The position numbers and the translations under genes were made by a program. Below, piece by piece: positions 8,489 to 16,986 of a stretch of 64,000 bases of DNA (positions within the stretch are counted from its first letter, which is position 1; each line of letters begins with the position of its first letter). Under the pieces are notes generated by a model that saw only the letters and a list, made by a program, of their open reading frames with translations, made no database searches and was not told the origin of the DNA. Source of the stretch: an uncultured Prevotella sp. (GTDB lineage: Bacteria > Bacteroidota > Bacteroidia > Bacteroidales > Bacteroidaceae); NCBI GenBank assembly GCA_934202525.1, contig CAKPYB010000011.1, positions 26,579 through 90,578 of the forward strand, given 5' to 3'.

Positions 8489-10708
8489 TTATATTCTCGT
8501 TACCTGCTTTACGCCCTTTATGGCGCTCAGTTTCTTGATGAGTGCATCGGTCTTGCCGGCATCATCAATCATCACTGTAACATTGCCTGAGAAGAGACCA
8601 TCCTTTGAGGAGATGTTGATGCCTCGCATGATGAGTTTATCTTCCTTGGAAATGATGTTGGTGATGTTGCTTACAATACCGATATCGTCGTTTCCGATAA
8701 TACGGAGCGTGATGGCATACTTGGATGTTCCCTTACCGCTCCATTTTGCTTTCACGATGCGGTAACCGAAACGGCGGCGCAGTTCCTTGGCGTTAGGACA
8801 ATCCATGCGATGTACCTTGATACCCTTGCTGATGGTAACGAATCCGAAGATAGGATCACCATAGATAGGGTGGCAGCAATGAGCCAGTTCGAAATCGATG
8901 CCCTTGAGATGTTCATCAATAACCAGCACGTCATCGCTCTGCTTCATCAGTTCCTCGGTAGGATTCTCAAACTCAAAATTCTCTGCACTTTCTGCAGGCT
9001 TGTTGGTATTGGCGAGGTTCAGGTCGTGGTCGCGTTCCTCTATGTATCTCTCGATGATGCTGTTCACGTCGATTTTCTCCTCGGCTACATCCTTATAGAA
9101 GTCTGAGTTCTCCTTATATCCCATTTTCTTGATGATGCGCGCCATGATGCTCTCATCAATATCCAGTTTCCTGTTCTTGAATCGGCGCTCCAGTAGTTCC
9201 TTGGCATAGAGACCGTCCTTCTTCTGGGTTTCCTTCAGTGCAAGGCGAATCTTGGCCTTAGCCTTGGATGTCTGCACGATGTTGAGCCATTCGCGGCGTG
9301 GCTTCTGGTTGCTCTGTGTGAGGATTTCTACCTGATCTCCCGAATGGAGTTCCTGACGGAAGGTGACAGCCCTGCCGTTAATCTTTCCGCCCACACAGGT
9401 GTTGCCGATGCGGGAGTGGATGTAGTAGGCGAAGTCGAGTACTGTGGCTCCCTTCTGGAAGTTCAGCAGGTCGCCCTTTGGTGTGAACACGTATACTTCG
9501 TCTTCCTTCAGGTCGGTGGTAAACTGGTCCATCAGCTGCAGATCATCGTTGCTTTCCAGGGCAGCACGGATATTGGCAAGCCATTCGTCGATACCGCCTT
9601 CTCCCTGCTTGATACCCTTGTAGCGCCAGTGGGCAGCAAGTCCGTGTTCTGCAATATCGTCCATGCGCTCGGTTCTGATCTGTACCTCTACCCATTTGTT
9701 TTCAGGACCCAATACAGTGGTATGCAGACTTTCATAACCGTTGCTCTTAGGCACGCTGAGCCAGTCGCGCATACGCTTTGGGTTTGGCTGATACATGTCG
9801 GTGATGAGGGCAAAGGTCTGCCAGCACTGCATATACTCTTTCTCTCTTGGCGCATCGAGGATAATACGGATGGCAAAGAGATCGTATACACCCTCGAAGG
9901 CGCACTTCTGCTTCTTCATCTTCTGCCAGATGGAGTGGATGCTCTTGGTGCGTCCCTTCATGTGATATTTCAGTCCGGCAGCATCGAGTTTCTCCTGGAT
10001 TGGCTGGATGAAGCGGGCAATATAGGCATCGCGCGAAGCCTTGGTGGCGTTCAGTTTGTCCTTTATCATATAGTAGGCATCGTGCTCCAGATACTTCAGA
10101 CTGAGGTCTTCCAGTTCGCTCTTCAGTTTGTAGAGTCCCAGTTTGTGGGCGAGTGGGGCATAGAGGTAGCTTGCCTCTTCGCTAACTTCATGCTTTGCCT
10201 CTTTCTGTTCGGTATCACGAATCTGTCTCATCACATTCACGCGGTCGGCAATCATGATGAGTATGACGCGCATATCTTCAGAGAATGAGATAAGCAGATT
10301 TCTGAAGTTCTCGCTCTCGATGATAGGGTTGCGCTTGTATAAATCGTGGATGCGGAGCAGACCACTGATGATGTGAGCCACGCTATCTCCGTATTTTTTC
10401 TGTATCTCCTCGATGGTCTGATAGCCGTCGATGACGCTGGTCTGCATCAGGATGGCGATGATGCCATCTCGTTTCAAACCGATTTCGTTTACTGCGATTT
10501 CTGCGGTTTGCAGGGCAGCGAGTATTGGATTCATTCCGAATACATTGCGCTTAATCTGATGGTTGATGAAGGCATGCTGTATGTCTTCACGCAGATGCTG
10601 CTCGTCGCCTGGCTTGAATGTGTCGCCCACGGCGGTTCTCAGGCGCTCTAGTATCTGGAGTGTCTGTTCCTTTTCTTCGGATGTGAATTTAAAAGGTGTT
10701 TCGTTCAT
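8489..10708 (-). CDS. relA: RelA/SpoT-family (p)ppGpp synthetase with a degenerate hydrolase domain
   Basis: A 739-residue long RSH protein that makes the alarmone (p)ppGpp. Domain order is HD region (about 40-190), synthetase (about 215-350, with GRTKSIHSIWQKMKKQ and AEHGLAAHWRYKG), TGS (about 395-455, DEVYVFTPKGDLLNF), a zinc-finger-like region with ELAHCCHPIYGDP, and a C-terminal ACT domain (about 660-739). Where bifunctional enzymes have LLHDVVED, this protein reads LMQTSVID, so the metal-binding His-Asp pair and the catalytic Glu are lost. It should therefore be a synthetase without hydrolase activity, with a separate SpoT-type enzyme elsewhere. Two tiny membrane-protein genes lie immediately upstream on the same strand. 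Confidence 0.93.
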   Translation of the reverse strand: MNETPFKFTSEEKEQTLQILERLRTAVGDTFKPGDEQHLREDIQHAFINHQIKRNVFGMNPILAALQTAEIAVNEIGLKRDGIIAILMQTSVIDGYQTIEEIQKKYGDSVAHIISGLLRIHDLYKRNPIIESENFRNLLISFSEDMRVILIMIADRVNVMRQIRDTEQKEAKHEVSEEASYLYAPLAHKLGLYKLKSELEDLSLKYLEHDAYYMIKDKLNATKASRDAYIARFIQPIQEKLDAAGLKYHMKGRTKSIHSIWQKMKKQKCAFEGVYDLFAIRIILDAPREKEYMQCWQTFALITDMYQPNPKRMRDWLSVPKSNGYESLHTTVLGPENKWVEVQIRTERMDDIAEHGLAAHWRYKGIKQGEGGIDEWLANIRAALESNDDLQLMDQFTTDLKEDEVYVFTPKGDLLNFQKGATVLDFAYYIHSRIGNTCVGGKINGRAVTFRQELHSGDQVEILTQSNQKPRREWLNIVQTSKAKAKIRLALKETQKKDGLYAKELLERRFKNRKLDIDESIMARIIKKMGYKENSDFYKDVAEEKIDVNSIIERYIEERDHDLNLANTNKPAESAENFEFENPTEELMKQSDDVLVIDEHLKGIDFELAHCCHPIYGDPIFGFVTISKGIKVHRMDCPNAKELRRRFGYRIVKAKWSGKGTSKYAITLRIIGNDDIGIVSNITNIISKEDKLIMRGINISSKDGLFSGNVTVMIDDAGKTDALIKKLSAIKGVKQVTRI

Positions 10709-10745
10709 TGTCGTTCCCTCCTGCTGATGATATATTATTGAGTTG

Positions 10746-10850
10746 TTATAACTCGTCTATCCACTTCTGACCAGACTTAGTGTTAAGCCAGATGGCGAAG
10801 CTGGCACCTATCAAGGCTCCTAGCCCCATAAATATAGTATATAGTTCCAT
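10746..10850 (-). CDS. 34-residue predicted membrane microprotein
   Basis: An ORF encoding MELYTIFMGLGALIGASFAI, then WLNTKSGQKW and IDEL. It has one apolar segment (about residues 4-22) followed by a polar, positively charged end, the layout of single-pass small membrane proteins. It lies 8 bp after the 80-residue membrane protein gene and 37 bp before relA, all on the minus strand, so the three may form one transcript. I do not recognise the family. Coding status is inferred from clean ORF structure, operon-like spacing and membrane-protein composition. Confidence 0.55.
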   Translation of the reverse strand: MELYTIFMGLGALIGASFAIWLNTKSGQKWIDEL

Positions 10851-10858
10851 ATTGTTTC

Positions 10859-11101
10859 TTATTTATCGTTATACTTCATAACTCTGTTTGCACTATACGC
10901 AAATACAAAAGCTGCTATTGCTCCAAGTACAAGGCAGAGTATATTATTTACCCCCATCTCGTCACCGGTAATCATTGGAGATAATCCGCCTATACCGGTT
11001 CCGCTGATGAACAAGTTAGATACCCCATAGAGGTAATGTGATAGCCCCGACCTTCTGTCGTGCTCTTTTGCTAATTTACTAACCATGTCGCAATATTCCA
11101 T
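10859..11101 (-). CDS. 80-residue predicted membrane protein
   Basis: A small protein with a charged N-terminus (MVSKLAKEHDRRSGLSHYLY) and two apolar segments, at about residues 26-44 (glycine-rich) and 53-72 (ILCLVLGAIAAFVFAYSA). It ends in a basic tail. I recognise no family. It is the first gene of a probable unit with the 34-residue microprotein and relA. A TACCTTTG promoter element (11165-11172) faces it, and its leader contains a hairpin, GGCGTT/AACGCC (11128-11143). Confidence 0.65.
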   Translation of the reverse strand: MEYCDMVSKLAKEHDRRSGLSHYLYGVSNLFISGTGIGGLSPMITGDEMGVNNILCLVLGAIAAFVFAYSANRVMKYNDK

Positions 11102-11164
11102 TTAAATTTGACAAACAATGGCGATTCGGCGTTAAAAAACGCCTACTTCGTTAAATTTTCAATG

Positions 11165-11172
11165 CAAAGGTA
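11165..11172 (-). promoter_or_regulatory. Promoter -7 element for the small membrane protein / relA unit
   Basis: TACCTTTG on the minus strand matches TAnnTTTG. The expected start near 11158 gives a leader of about 57 nt to the 80-residue ORF. The -33 element is not obvious. Confidence 0.5.
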
Positions 11173-11260
11173 CAAAAAAAAGCGGAAATATTTCTGATTA
11201 TCAGAAAAAACTAGTATCTTTGTAGCACATATAGTGTAAATTTAACATAAATATGGTATT

Positions 11261-12844
11261 ATGAATCAGCAAGATCTAAACCAAATCGCTGCTCGCGGTA
11301 TCTCCGAGCAGCAGATTGAACATCAGTTGGAACAAATCAAGAATGGCTTCCCATTCCTCAAGCTCGAGGGTGCGGCTGCCATCGGTAAGGGTATCATGGC
11401 TCCTACAGCTCAGGAAGTAGAGGACTACGAGAAGGCGTGGAACGACTACAAGGCTGAGGGTCACAAGATTGTGAAGTTCGTACCTGCTTCAGGTGCGGCA
11501 AGCCGCATGTTCAAGAACATGTTTGCATTCCTCGATGCTCCATACGATGTTCCTACTACTGACTTTGAAAAACAATTCTTCGAGAATATCAAGAAGTTTG
11601 CTTTCCGCAAGGCACTCTGCGACAAGTGCCATGTCAACAATGAGAAGGGTATCATGTGCCTTATCAAGAAGGGCGATTACAAGGCTATTGTGGCTAATCT
11701 CCTCAAGCCAGAGGGATTGAACTACGGACAGTTGCCTAAGGGATTGCTCCAGTTCCACGAGTATGAGGACGAGGTTCGTACTCCAATGGAGGAGCACCTT
11801 GTTGAGGCTGCGCTCTATGCAAGCAGCAACGGCGAGGCAAACGTTCATTTCACCGTTTCTCACGACCACCTGGAACTCTTCAAGCAGATGGTAGCCGAGA
11901 AGGCAGATAAGTATGCACAGCGCTACGGTATCAAGTACAACATCTCATTCTCAGAGCAGAAGCCTAGCACCGATACCATCGCTGCCAATCCAGACAATAC
12001 TCCATTCCGTAACGAGGATGGCTCTTTGCTGTTCCGTCCGGGCGGTCATGGTGCACTCATCGAGAACCTCAACGAGATTGATGCTGATGTGGTATTCATC
12101 AAGAATATTGACAATGTGGTTCCTGATCGCCTGAAGGCTGAGACTGTTACCTGGAAGCAGGTGATTGCAGGTGTATTGGTTACTCTGCAGAAACAGGCTT
12201 TCAATTATCTGAAGGTTTTGGATTCTGGTCAGTACAACCATGAGAAGCTGGAGGAGATTATCCGCTTCGTTCAGCGCGACCTTTGCTGCCGCAAGGCTGA
12301 TATCAAGGAGCTGGAGGATGCCGAACTGGTTATCTATCTGCGTAAGAAGTTGAACCGTCCTATGCGTGTCTGCGGTGTCGTTAAGAACGTGGGCGAGCCT
12401 GGTGGTGGTCCATTCCTTACCTATAATCAGGATGGTACCGTAAGTCTTCAGATTTTGGAGAGCTCTCAGATTGACAAGAATAACGAGGAGTATATGAAGA
12501 TGTTTACCGAGGGTACTCACTTCAATCCAGTAGATCTCGTCTGCGCTACCAAGGATTACCAGGGCAATGCCTTCGATCTTCCTAAGTTCGTTGATCCATC
12601 TACCGGTTTCATCTCCAGCAAGAGCAAAAATGGCAAGGATTTGAAGGCACTCGAGTTGCCAGGTCTCTGGAATGGTGCGATGAGTGACTGGAATACAGTA
12701 TTCGTAGAGGTTCCTCTCGGTACATTCAACCCAGTGAAGACCGTGAACGATCTGCTCCGCGACCAGCATCAGGCTGTAGAGGGTGGTATCAAGCACGAGC
12801 ATCATCACGAGCACGGAGAGGGCGGTTGCTGCGGTAAGCACTAA
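11261..12844 (+). CDS. DUF4301-family protein with a His/Cys-rich tail
   Basis: A 527-residue cytoplasmic protein of the Bacteroidota DUF4301 family, recognised from VKFVPASGAASRMFKN and FRPGGHGALIENLN. The phosphate-loop-like PASGAASRMFK and the nucleotidyltransferase-like RPGGHGAL recall sugar-nucleotide-type enzymes, but the activity is not established. The C-terminal 17 residues, KHEHHHEHGEGGCCGKH, are strikingly rich in His and Cys and could bind metal. A promoter element TATCTTTG is at 11215-11222. A hairpin follows the stop at 12885-12928. The assignment to the family is from memory of its motifs. Confidence 0.8.
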   Translation: MNQQDLNQIAARGISEQQIEHQLEQIKNGFPFLKLEGAAAIGKGIMAPTAQEVEDYEKAWNDYKAEGHKIVKFVPASGAASRMFKNMFAFLDAPYDVPTTDFEKQFFENIKKFAFRKALCDKCHVNNEKGIMCLIKKGDYKAIVANLLKPEGLNYGQLPKGLLQFHEYEDEVRTPMEEHLVEAALYASSNGEANVHFTVSHDHLELFKQMVAEKADKYAQRYGIKYNISFSEQKPSTDTIAANPDNTPFRNEDGSLLFRPGGHGALIENLNEIDADVVFIKNIDNVVPDRLKAETVTWKQVIAGVLVTLQKQAFNYLKVLDSGQYNHEKLEEIIRFVQRDLCCRKADIKELEDAELVIYLRKKLNRPMRVCGVVKNVGEPGGGPFLTYNQDGTVSLQILESSQIDKNNEEYMKMFTEGTHFNPVDLVCATKDYQGNAFDLPKFVDPSTGFISSKSKNGKDLKALELPGLWNGAMSDWNTVFVEVPLGTFNPVKTVNDLLRDQHQAVEGGIKHEHHHEHGEGGCCGKH

Positions 12845-12884
12845 TCTCCGATTCCGTATATCTCGATGGTAAGATATAAACACA

Positions 12885-12928
12885 ATAAAGGCTCAGTTCC
12901 CGATTTTATTCGAGGATTGAGCCTTTAT
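12885..12928 (+). terminator. Hairpin after the DUF4301 gene
   Basis: ATAAAGGCTCA (12885-12895) pairs with TGAGCCTTTAT (12918-12928), an 11-bp perfect stem about 40 bp after the stop. There is no strong T run, so it may be a processing or stability hairpin rather than a classical terminator. Confidence 0.5.
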
Positions 12929-12978
12929 CATTGAGCTAATAATGTGTCTGCTAAAAATTATAAGATGTTCTGAATCAA

Positions 12979-13014
12979 ATAAAAAATAGCCTTTTGCTTC
13001 TGTTCTGCTAAAGG
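12979..13014 (-). terminator. Likely terminator of the 38-residue peptide gene
   Basis: On the minus strand CCTTTAGC (13007-13014) pairs with GCAAAAGG (12990-12997) with one A-A mismatch, followed by a T-rich tract (CTATTTTTTA). Confidence 0.5.
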
Positions 13015-13058
13015 AAAACTATCTGATACAAAGGATAGGAATCCTTAGCAGGAAGTTC

Positions 13059-13175
13059 TTAGTTGTACCAAATTTCTCCACCTAATACTGTTGGATACTC
13101 TTCAGCTGTTGTTCTTTCTACAGGAGCCGTAATTTCTACGAACTCACCATACTTCTTTACCTTGTTAATGTTCAT
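13059..13175 (-). CDS. 38-residue peptide of unknown function with its own promoter and terminator
   Basis: The ORF reads MNINKVKKYGEFVEITAPVE, then RTTAEEYPTVLGG and EIWYN. It is hydrophilic, with no signal peptide or membrane segment. The N-terminus is basic and the middle acidic; a Gly-Gly is followed by a short aromatic end (EIWYN). A consensus TAACTTTG -7 element lies about 87 bp upstream and a hairpin terminator about 45 bp downstream. The predicted mRNA is therefore about 275 nt and carries only this gene. I recognise no family. It could be a precursor peptide cut after Gly-Gly, a signalling peptide or a regulatory short ORF; none of these is demonstrated. Confidence 0.5.
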   Translation of the reverse strand: MNINKVKKYGEFVEITAPVERTTAEEYPTVLGGEIWYN

Positions 13176-13261
13176 AATTTGTAGGTTTGTTGATTTATTA
13201 ATTTATATTACGGATTGGTATCTATTAAGGATACTGATCTTTTACTTTTTTTTCTACGCTG

Positions 13262-13269
13262 CAAAGTTA
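13262..13269 (-). promoter_or_regulatory. Promoter -7 element of the 38-residue peptide gene
   Basis: TAACTTTG on the minus strand. The start of transcription is expected near 13255, giving a leader of about 80 nt. A CTTG-like -33 element lies roughly 20 bp upstream. Confidence 0.55.
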
Positions 13270-13416
13270 CACAAAAAATGATATACAACAAGTTTTTTGG
13301 CTAAAAATCTGTCGATATTTAACCTTCTTTAAAGGTTTTCTGCATATTTCCTGCAAAACTATTCTGTTTTAGTAGAATATTTTTGTTTGTTTTCGCTAAA
13401 TACCTCATAATGAGTG

Positions 13417-13480
13417 AGTAAATGACAGTTTGCCAATCTGTAGTTTAATCGTATACACTATAGGGAGACTGTCATTTACT
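13417..13480. repeat. 13-bp perfect inverted repeat downstream of ansA
   Basis: AGTAAATGACAGT (13417-13429) and ACTGTCATTTACT (13468-13480) are exact reverse complements separated by 38 nt. The structure sits about 40 bp after the ansA stop and may help end or stabilise that transcript. The loop contains a stretch that resembles the T7 late promoter (13446-13468, 18 of 23 positions). Confidence 0.7.
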
Positions 13481-13518
13481 TCTTTGCTTCATTGTATGGA
13501 TGAAGATTTCACCTTATA

Positions 13519-14550
13519 TTATAAAGAGATTTCGCCCGCCAGGGATTCGGTCAGTTTTTCTCTTACCTTTTTGTTGTCTGCATATCTTCCCTGCAGATAC
13601 ATCATCTTGGTGACCATAGCCTCTACCGTAGAATCGTACCCGCTTATCACATGAGCAGTTTTCAACTGGAAACCGGCTCCGTAGCGTTCCATCTCTACAC
13701 TACCTGTAAGACATTGGCTGATATTCACGATGTTTACTCCGCGATGGGCAGCCTGATCCAGGAGACGCATGATCCATGGTGTGTGAGGGGCATTGCCTGA
13801 ACCGAAAGTACGCATCACGATGCCGCGGAGGTCTGGCGATTCCATCACGTGGCGCACAATGTTATCCTGGATACCCGGGAAAAGACTGAACACGATGACG
13901 TTCGGATCGAGCTTCAGATGTGGAACCATTGGCTTTCTGTAATCCGGTGTAAGAATGTGATGGTCGTGATATTGGAAATTGATTCCCACATCGCAGAGGT
14001 GAGGGTAGTTGAATGATTCGAAAGCATGAAATCCCTCGGCATTGATCTTGATGGCACGGTTACCGCGAATTAGCTTGCCGTTGAAGAAGATGCATACCTC
14101 GGGCACCATAGGGCGTCCTTCAGCATTCTTGGCAGAAGCAATCTCTATGGCTGTCATCAGATTCTCCTTGCCGTCGGTTCGCAATTCACCGATAGGCAAC
14201 TGGCTACCCGTCAATATTACAGGCTTGGTCAGATTCTCAAGCATGAAAGATAGGGCTGACGAAGTGTAAGCCATCGTATCGGTGCCATGAAGGATTACGA
14301 ATCCGTCATAGTTGTTGTAGTTGTTGGATATCATGCTTACGGTTTCTGCCCAGCGCATAGGATCCATGTCGCTGGAATCGATAGGTGGGTCGAATTTTCG
14401 CACATCGATTTCTGCCTGAATGAGCTTGAATTCGGGCATGGAAGAAACGAGGTGATTGAAATCAAGAGGTTCCAAGACACCTGTCATCGGGTCCTTTCCC
14501 ATACCGATGGTACCACCGGTATAGATGATGAGAATCTTTGGTTTTGCCAT
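13519..14550 (-). CDS. ansA: Type I L-asparaginase
   Basis: A 343-residue enzyme that hydrolyses L-asparagine to aspartate and ammonia. It opens with ILIIYTGGTIGMGKDP, which contains the first catalytic Thr loop. LHGTDTMAYTSSALSFML (second catalytic Thr with Asp) and TGSQLPIGELRTDGKEN follow. There is no signal peptide, so it is the cytoplasmic, E. coli AnsA-like type rather than the periplasmic type II. A promoter with TATCTTTG faces the gene at 14589-14619. It stands alone on this strand and ends before the 13-bp inverted repeat. Confidence 0.94.
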   Translation of the reverse strand: MAKPKILIIYTGGTIGMGKDPMTGVLEPLDFNHLVSSMPEFKLIQAEIDVRKFDPPIDSSDMDPMRWAETVSMISNNYNNYDGFVILHGTDTMAYTSSALSFMLENLTKPVILTGSQLPIGELRTDGKENLMTAIEIASAKNAEGRPMVPEVCIFFNGKLIRGNRAIKINAEGFHAFESFNYPHLCDVGINFQYHDHHILTPDYRKPMVPHLKLDPNVIVFSLFPGIQDNIVRHVMESPDLRGIVMRTFGSGNAPHTPWIMRLLDQAAHRGVNIVNISQCLTGSVEMERYGAGFQLKTAHVISGYDSTVEAMVTKMMYLQGRYADNKKVREKLTESLAGEISL

Positions 14551-14588
14551 TTTCTATGTTTCTTTACATTTTGTCACGTTATCGGATG

Positions 14589-14619
14589 CAAAGATAATGA
14601 AAATATTTGTTTCTCCAAA
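14589..14619 (-). promoter_or_regulatory. Promoter of ansA
   Basis: TATCTTTG (14589-14596) with TTTG (14616-14619) 19 bp upstream on the minus strand, matching the Bacteroidota consensus. Confidence 0.65.
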
Positions 14620-14835
14620 ACTTATTGGCTAAAAATGTATCTGAATTTTACAAAGTGTTACGAAATATTGGTAGAAAAGCAGATGAAAACTTCAATATGT
14701 CAGCATTTCCGGTCTTAAAAGCCCTTAATATAAGGAGGTATTAGCAAAGTTTAGCAAAATAAATGCATTTTTATTCGCTTGTTACAAAAAGAAATCGTAC
14801 TTTTGCAGGCGATTTAATAAAAATACTAAGTTGTT

Positions 14836-16788
14836 ATGGTAAAAATCACATTCCCAGACGGATCTGTTCGTGAGTATGAGCAGGGCGTAACTGGCTTACA
14901 AATCGCCGAGAGCATCTCACCGGCTCTCGCTCGCAACGTTGTATCTTGCGGTGTTAATGGTGAGACAGTAGAGTTGAACCGTCCTATCAATGAGGATGCA
15001 AATGTAGAACTCTACAAGTTTGAGGATGAGCAGGGTAAGCACACATTCTGGCATACATCTGCCCACTTGTTGGCTGAGGCTCTCCAGGAGCTTTACCCAG
15101 GCATCCAGTTCGGTTTCGGTCCAGCCGTAGAGAGTGGTTTCTTCTACGACGTGATGCCAGCCGAGGGTCAGGTGATCTCAGAGAATGATTTCGCCAAGAT
15201 TGAGGCTAAGATGATGGAACTTGCCAAGAAGAACGAACCTGTGGTTCGCAAGGAGGTGGCTAAGGCTGATGCTCTCGCTGAGTTCAAGGCTGACGGTCAG
15301 ACTTACAAGTGCGAGCATATTGAGCAGGACTTGGAGGATGGTACCATCACCACATATACCCAGGGCAATTTCACCGATCTTTGCCGTGGTCCTCACTTGA
15401 TGAACACTGGCCTTATCAAGGCTGTGAAGATTACAAGTGTGGCTGGTGCTTTCTGGCGCGGTGATGCCAAGCGCGAGCAGATGACCCGTATCTACGGTAT
15501 CAGCTTCCCTAAGAAGAAGATGCTCGACGAGTACTTGGTAATTCTCGAAGAAGCTAAGAAGCGTGACCACCGTAAGATTGGTAAGGAGATGGAACTCTTC
15601 ATGTTCTCAGAGCGTGTAGGAAAGGGTCTTCCTATCTGGTTGCCAAAGGGTACACAGCTCCGCCTGCGTCTGCAGGAGTTGCTCCGTTCTCTCCTGAAAC
15701 CTTACAACTATCAGGAGGTTATCTGCCCAGGTATCGGCGGCAAGAGCCTCTATGTTACATCTGGTCACTATGCTCACTATGGCAAGGATGCATTCCAGCC
15801 TATCCAGACTCCTGAGGAGGATGAGGAGTATATGCTCAAGCCAATGAACTGTCCTCACCACTGCGAGGTCTACGCTCGTAAGCCTCGTTCTTACAAGGAT
15901 CTTCCTTTGCGTATTGCAGAGTTCGGTACCGTATTCCGCTATGAGAAGAGCGGTGAACTCCACGGTTTGACCCGTGTTCGTACATTTACTCAGGATGATG
16001 CTCACATCTTCGTTCGTTCAGATCAGGTGAAGTCTGAGTTCGAGAATGTAATTGACGTAATCTTGAAGGTATTCAAAATCTTCGGTTTCGAGAACTACGA
16101 GGCACAGATTTCTCTCCGCGATCCTAAGGATACAGAGAAGTATATCGGTTCTGATGAGATTTGGGAAGAGAGCGAGAATGCTATCCGCGAGGCTTGCAAG
16201 GAGAAGGGTCTTGAGACTCGTGAGGAGATTGGCGAGGCTGCCTTCTATGGTCCTAAGCTCGACTTCATGGTAAAGGATGCCATCGGCCGTCGTTGGCAGT
16301 TGGGTACCATCCAGGTGGACTACAACTTGCCAGAGCGTTTCAAGCTGGAGTATACTGCCGAGGATAACTCAAAGAAGACTCCTGTGATGATTCACCGTGC
16401 ACCATTCGGTTCACTGGAGCGATTCACAGCCGTTCTCATCGAGCATACCGCCGGTCACTTCCCATTGTGGTTGACTCCAGACCAAGTTGCAATTCTTCCT
16501 ATCTCTGAGAAGTTCAACGATTATGCCCAGAAGGTACGTCAGTACTTTGACAAGCAGGGTGTACGTGCTCTCGTTGATGACCGTAATGAGAAGATTGGCC
16601 GCAAGATTCGCGACAACGAGTTGAAGCGTGTTCCTTACATGGTTATCGTTGGTGAGAAGGAGAGTGCCGAGGGCTTGGTGTCTATGCGTAAGCAGGGTGG
16701 TGGCGAACAGGCTACCATGAGCATGGAAGAGTTCGCTCAGCGCATCAACGCCGAGGTTGCTGAACAGCTGAAGGCAGCTGAGGAGTAA
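14836..16788 (+). CDS. thrS: Threonyl-tRNA synthetase
   Basis: A 650-residue class II synthetase that charges tRNA-Thr. Domain order is TGS (1-62, [17 protein letters not shown]), editing domain (about 63-240, beginning [12 protein letters not shown]), catalytic core (about 245-540) and anticodon-binding domain (about 545-650). The zinc ligands are expected in [15 protein letters not shown] and [22 protein letters not shown] promoter element is at 14798-14805. In many Bacteroidota thrS is directly followed by infC; here a GxxExxY element is wedged between them. Confidence 0.97.
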   Translation: MVKITFPDGSVREYEQGVTGLQIAESISPALARNVVSCGVNGETVELNRPINEDANVELYKFEDEQGKHTFWHTSAHLLAEALQELYPGIQFGFGPAVESGFFYDVMPAEGQVISENDFAKIEAKMMELAKKNEPVVRKEVAKADALAEFKADGQTYKCEHIEQDLEDGTITTYTQGNFTDLCRGPHLMNTGLIKAVKITSVAGAFWRGDAKREQMTRIYGISFPKKKMLDEYLVILEEAKKRDHRKIGKEMELFMFSERVGKGLPIWLPKGTQLRLRLQELLRSLLKPYNYQEVICPGIGGKSLYVTSGHYAHYGKDAFQPIQTPEEDEEYMLKPMNCPHHCEVYARKPRSYKDLPLRIAEFGTVFRYEKSGELHGLTRVRTFTQDDAHIFVRSDQVKSEFENVIDVILKVFKIFGFENYEAQISLRDPKDTEKYIGSDEIWEESENAIREACKEKGLETREEIGEAAFYGPKLDFMVKDAIGRRWQLGTIQVDYNLPERFKLEYTAEDNSKKTPVMIHRAPFGSLERFTAVLIEHTAGHFPLWLTPDQVAILPISEKFNDYAQKVRQYFDKQGVRALVDDRNEKIGRKIRDNELKRVPYMVIVGEKESAEGLVSMRKQGGGEQATMSMEEFAQRINAEVAEQLKAAEE

Positions 16789-16795
16789 TCCCTCT

Positions 16796-16850
16796 TCACG
16801 CTGATATATATATTAGTCACGCTGATATATTTTATGTCACGCTGATATAT
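16796..16850. repeat. Three direct repeats TCACGCTGATATAT upstream of the GxxExxY gene
   Basis: Exact copies start at 16796, 16817 and 16837 (spacing 21 and 20 bp). A fourth exact copy starts at 17366, immediately after the GxxExxY stop codon, and a variant TCACGCTTGATTATG follows at 17386. They share the TCACGC core with the 35-bp inverted repeats. Confidence 0.85.
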
Positions 16851-16857
16851 TTTTTTT

Positions 16858-16892
16858 AGTCACGCAGATTTCGCAGATGACGCAGATTTTTC
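16858..16892 (+). repeat. Left 35-bp inverted repeat of the GxxExxY element
   Basis: Begins AGTCACGCAGATTTCGCAGA and continues TGACGCAGATTTTTC. Its exact reverse complement is at 17519-17553. Internally it holds three CGCAGAT units. Confidence 0.9.
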
Positions 16893-16986
16893 TTAGGGTA
16901 TTCTTTGTTGGGATGCTGGGAAAACGGCGTATTTGGGTAATCTGCGTGAGTCTTTTTTAAAGGTAAATACTTAATACTTGTTTTTA

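Noticed and set aside
13063..13281. Plus-strand 72-residue frame over the peptide gene
   Set aside because: Promoter, terminator and composition all favour the minus-strand 38-residue ORF; the plus-strand frame is Phe/Tyr-rich read-through of AT-rich DNA.
13446..13468. Functional T7-type phage promoter
   Set aside because: The mismatches fall in the polymerase specificity region, there is no phage gene nearby, and it sits in the loop of a hairpin after ansA.
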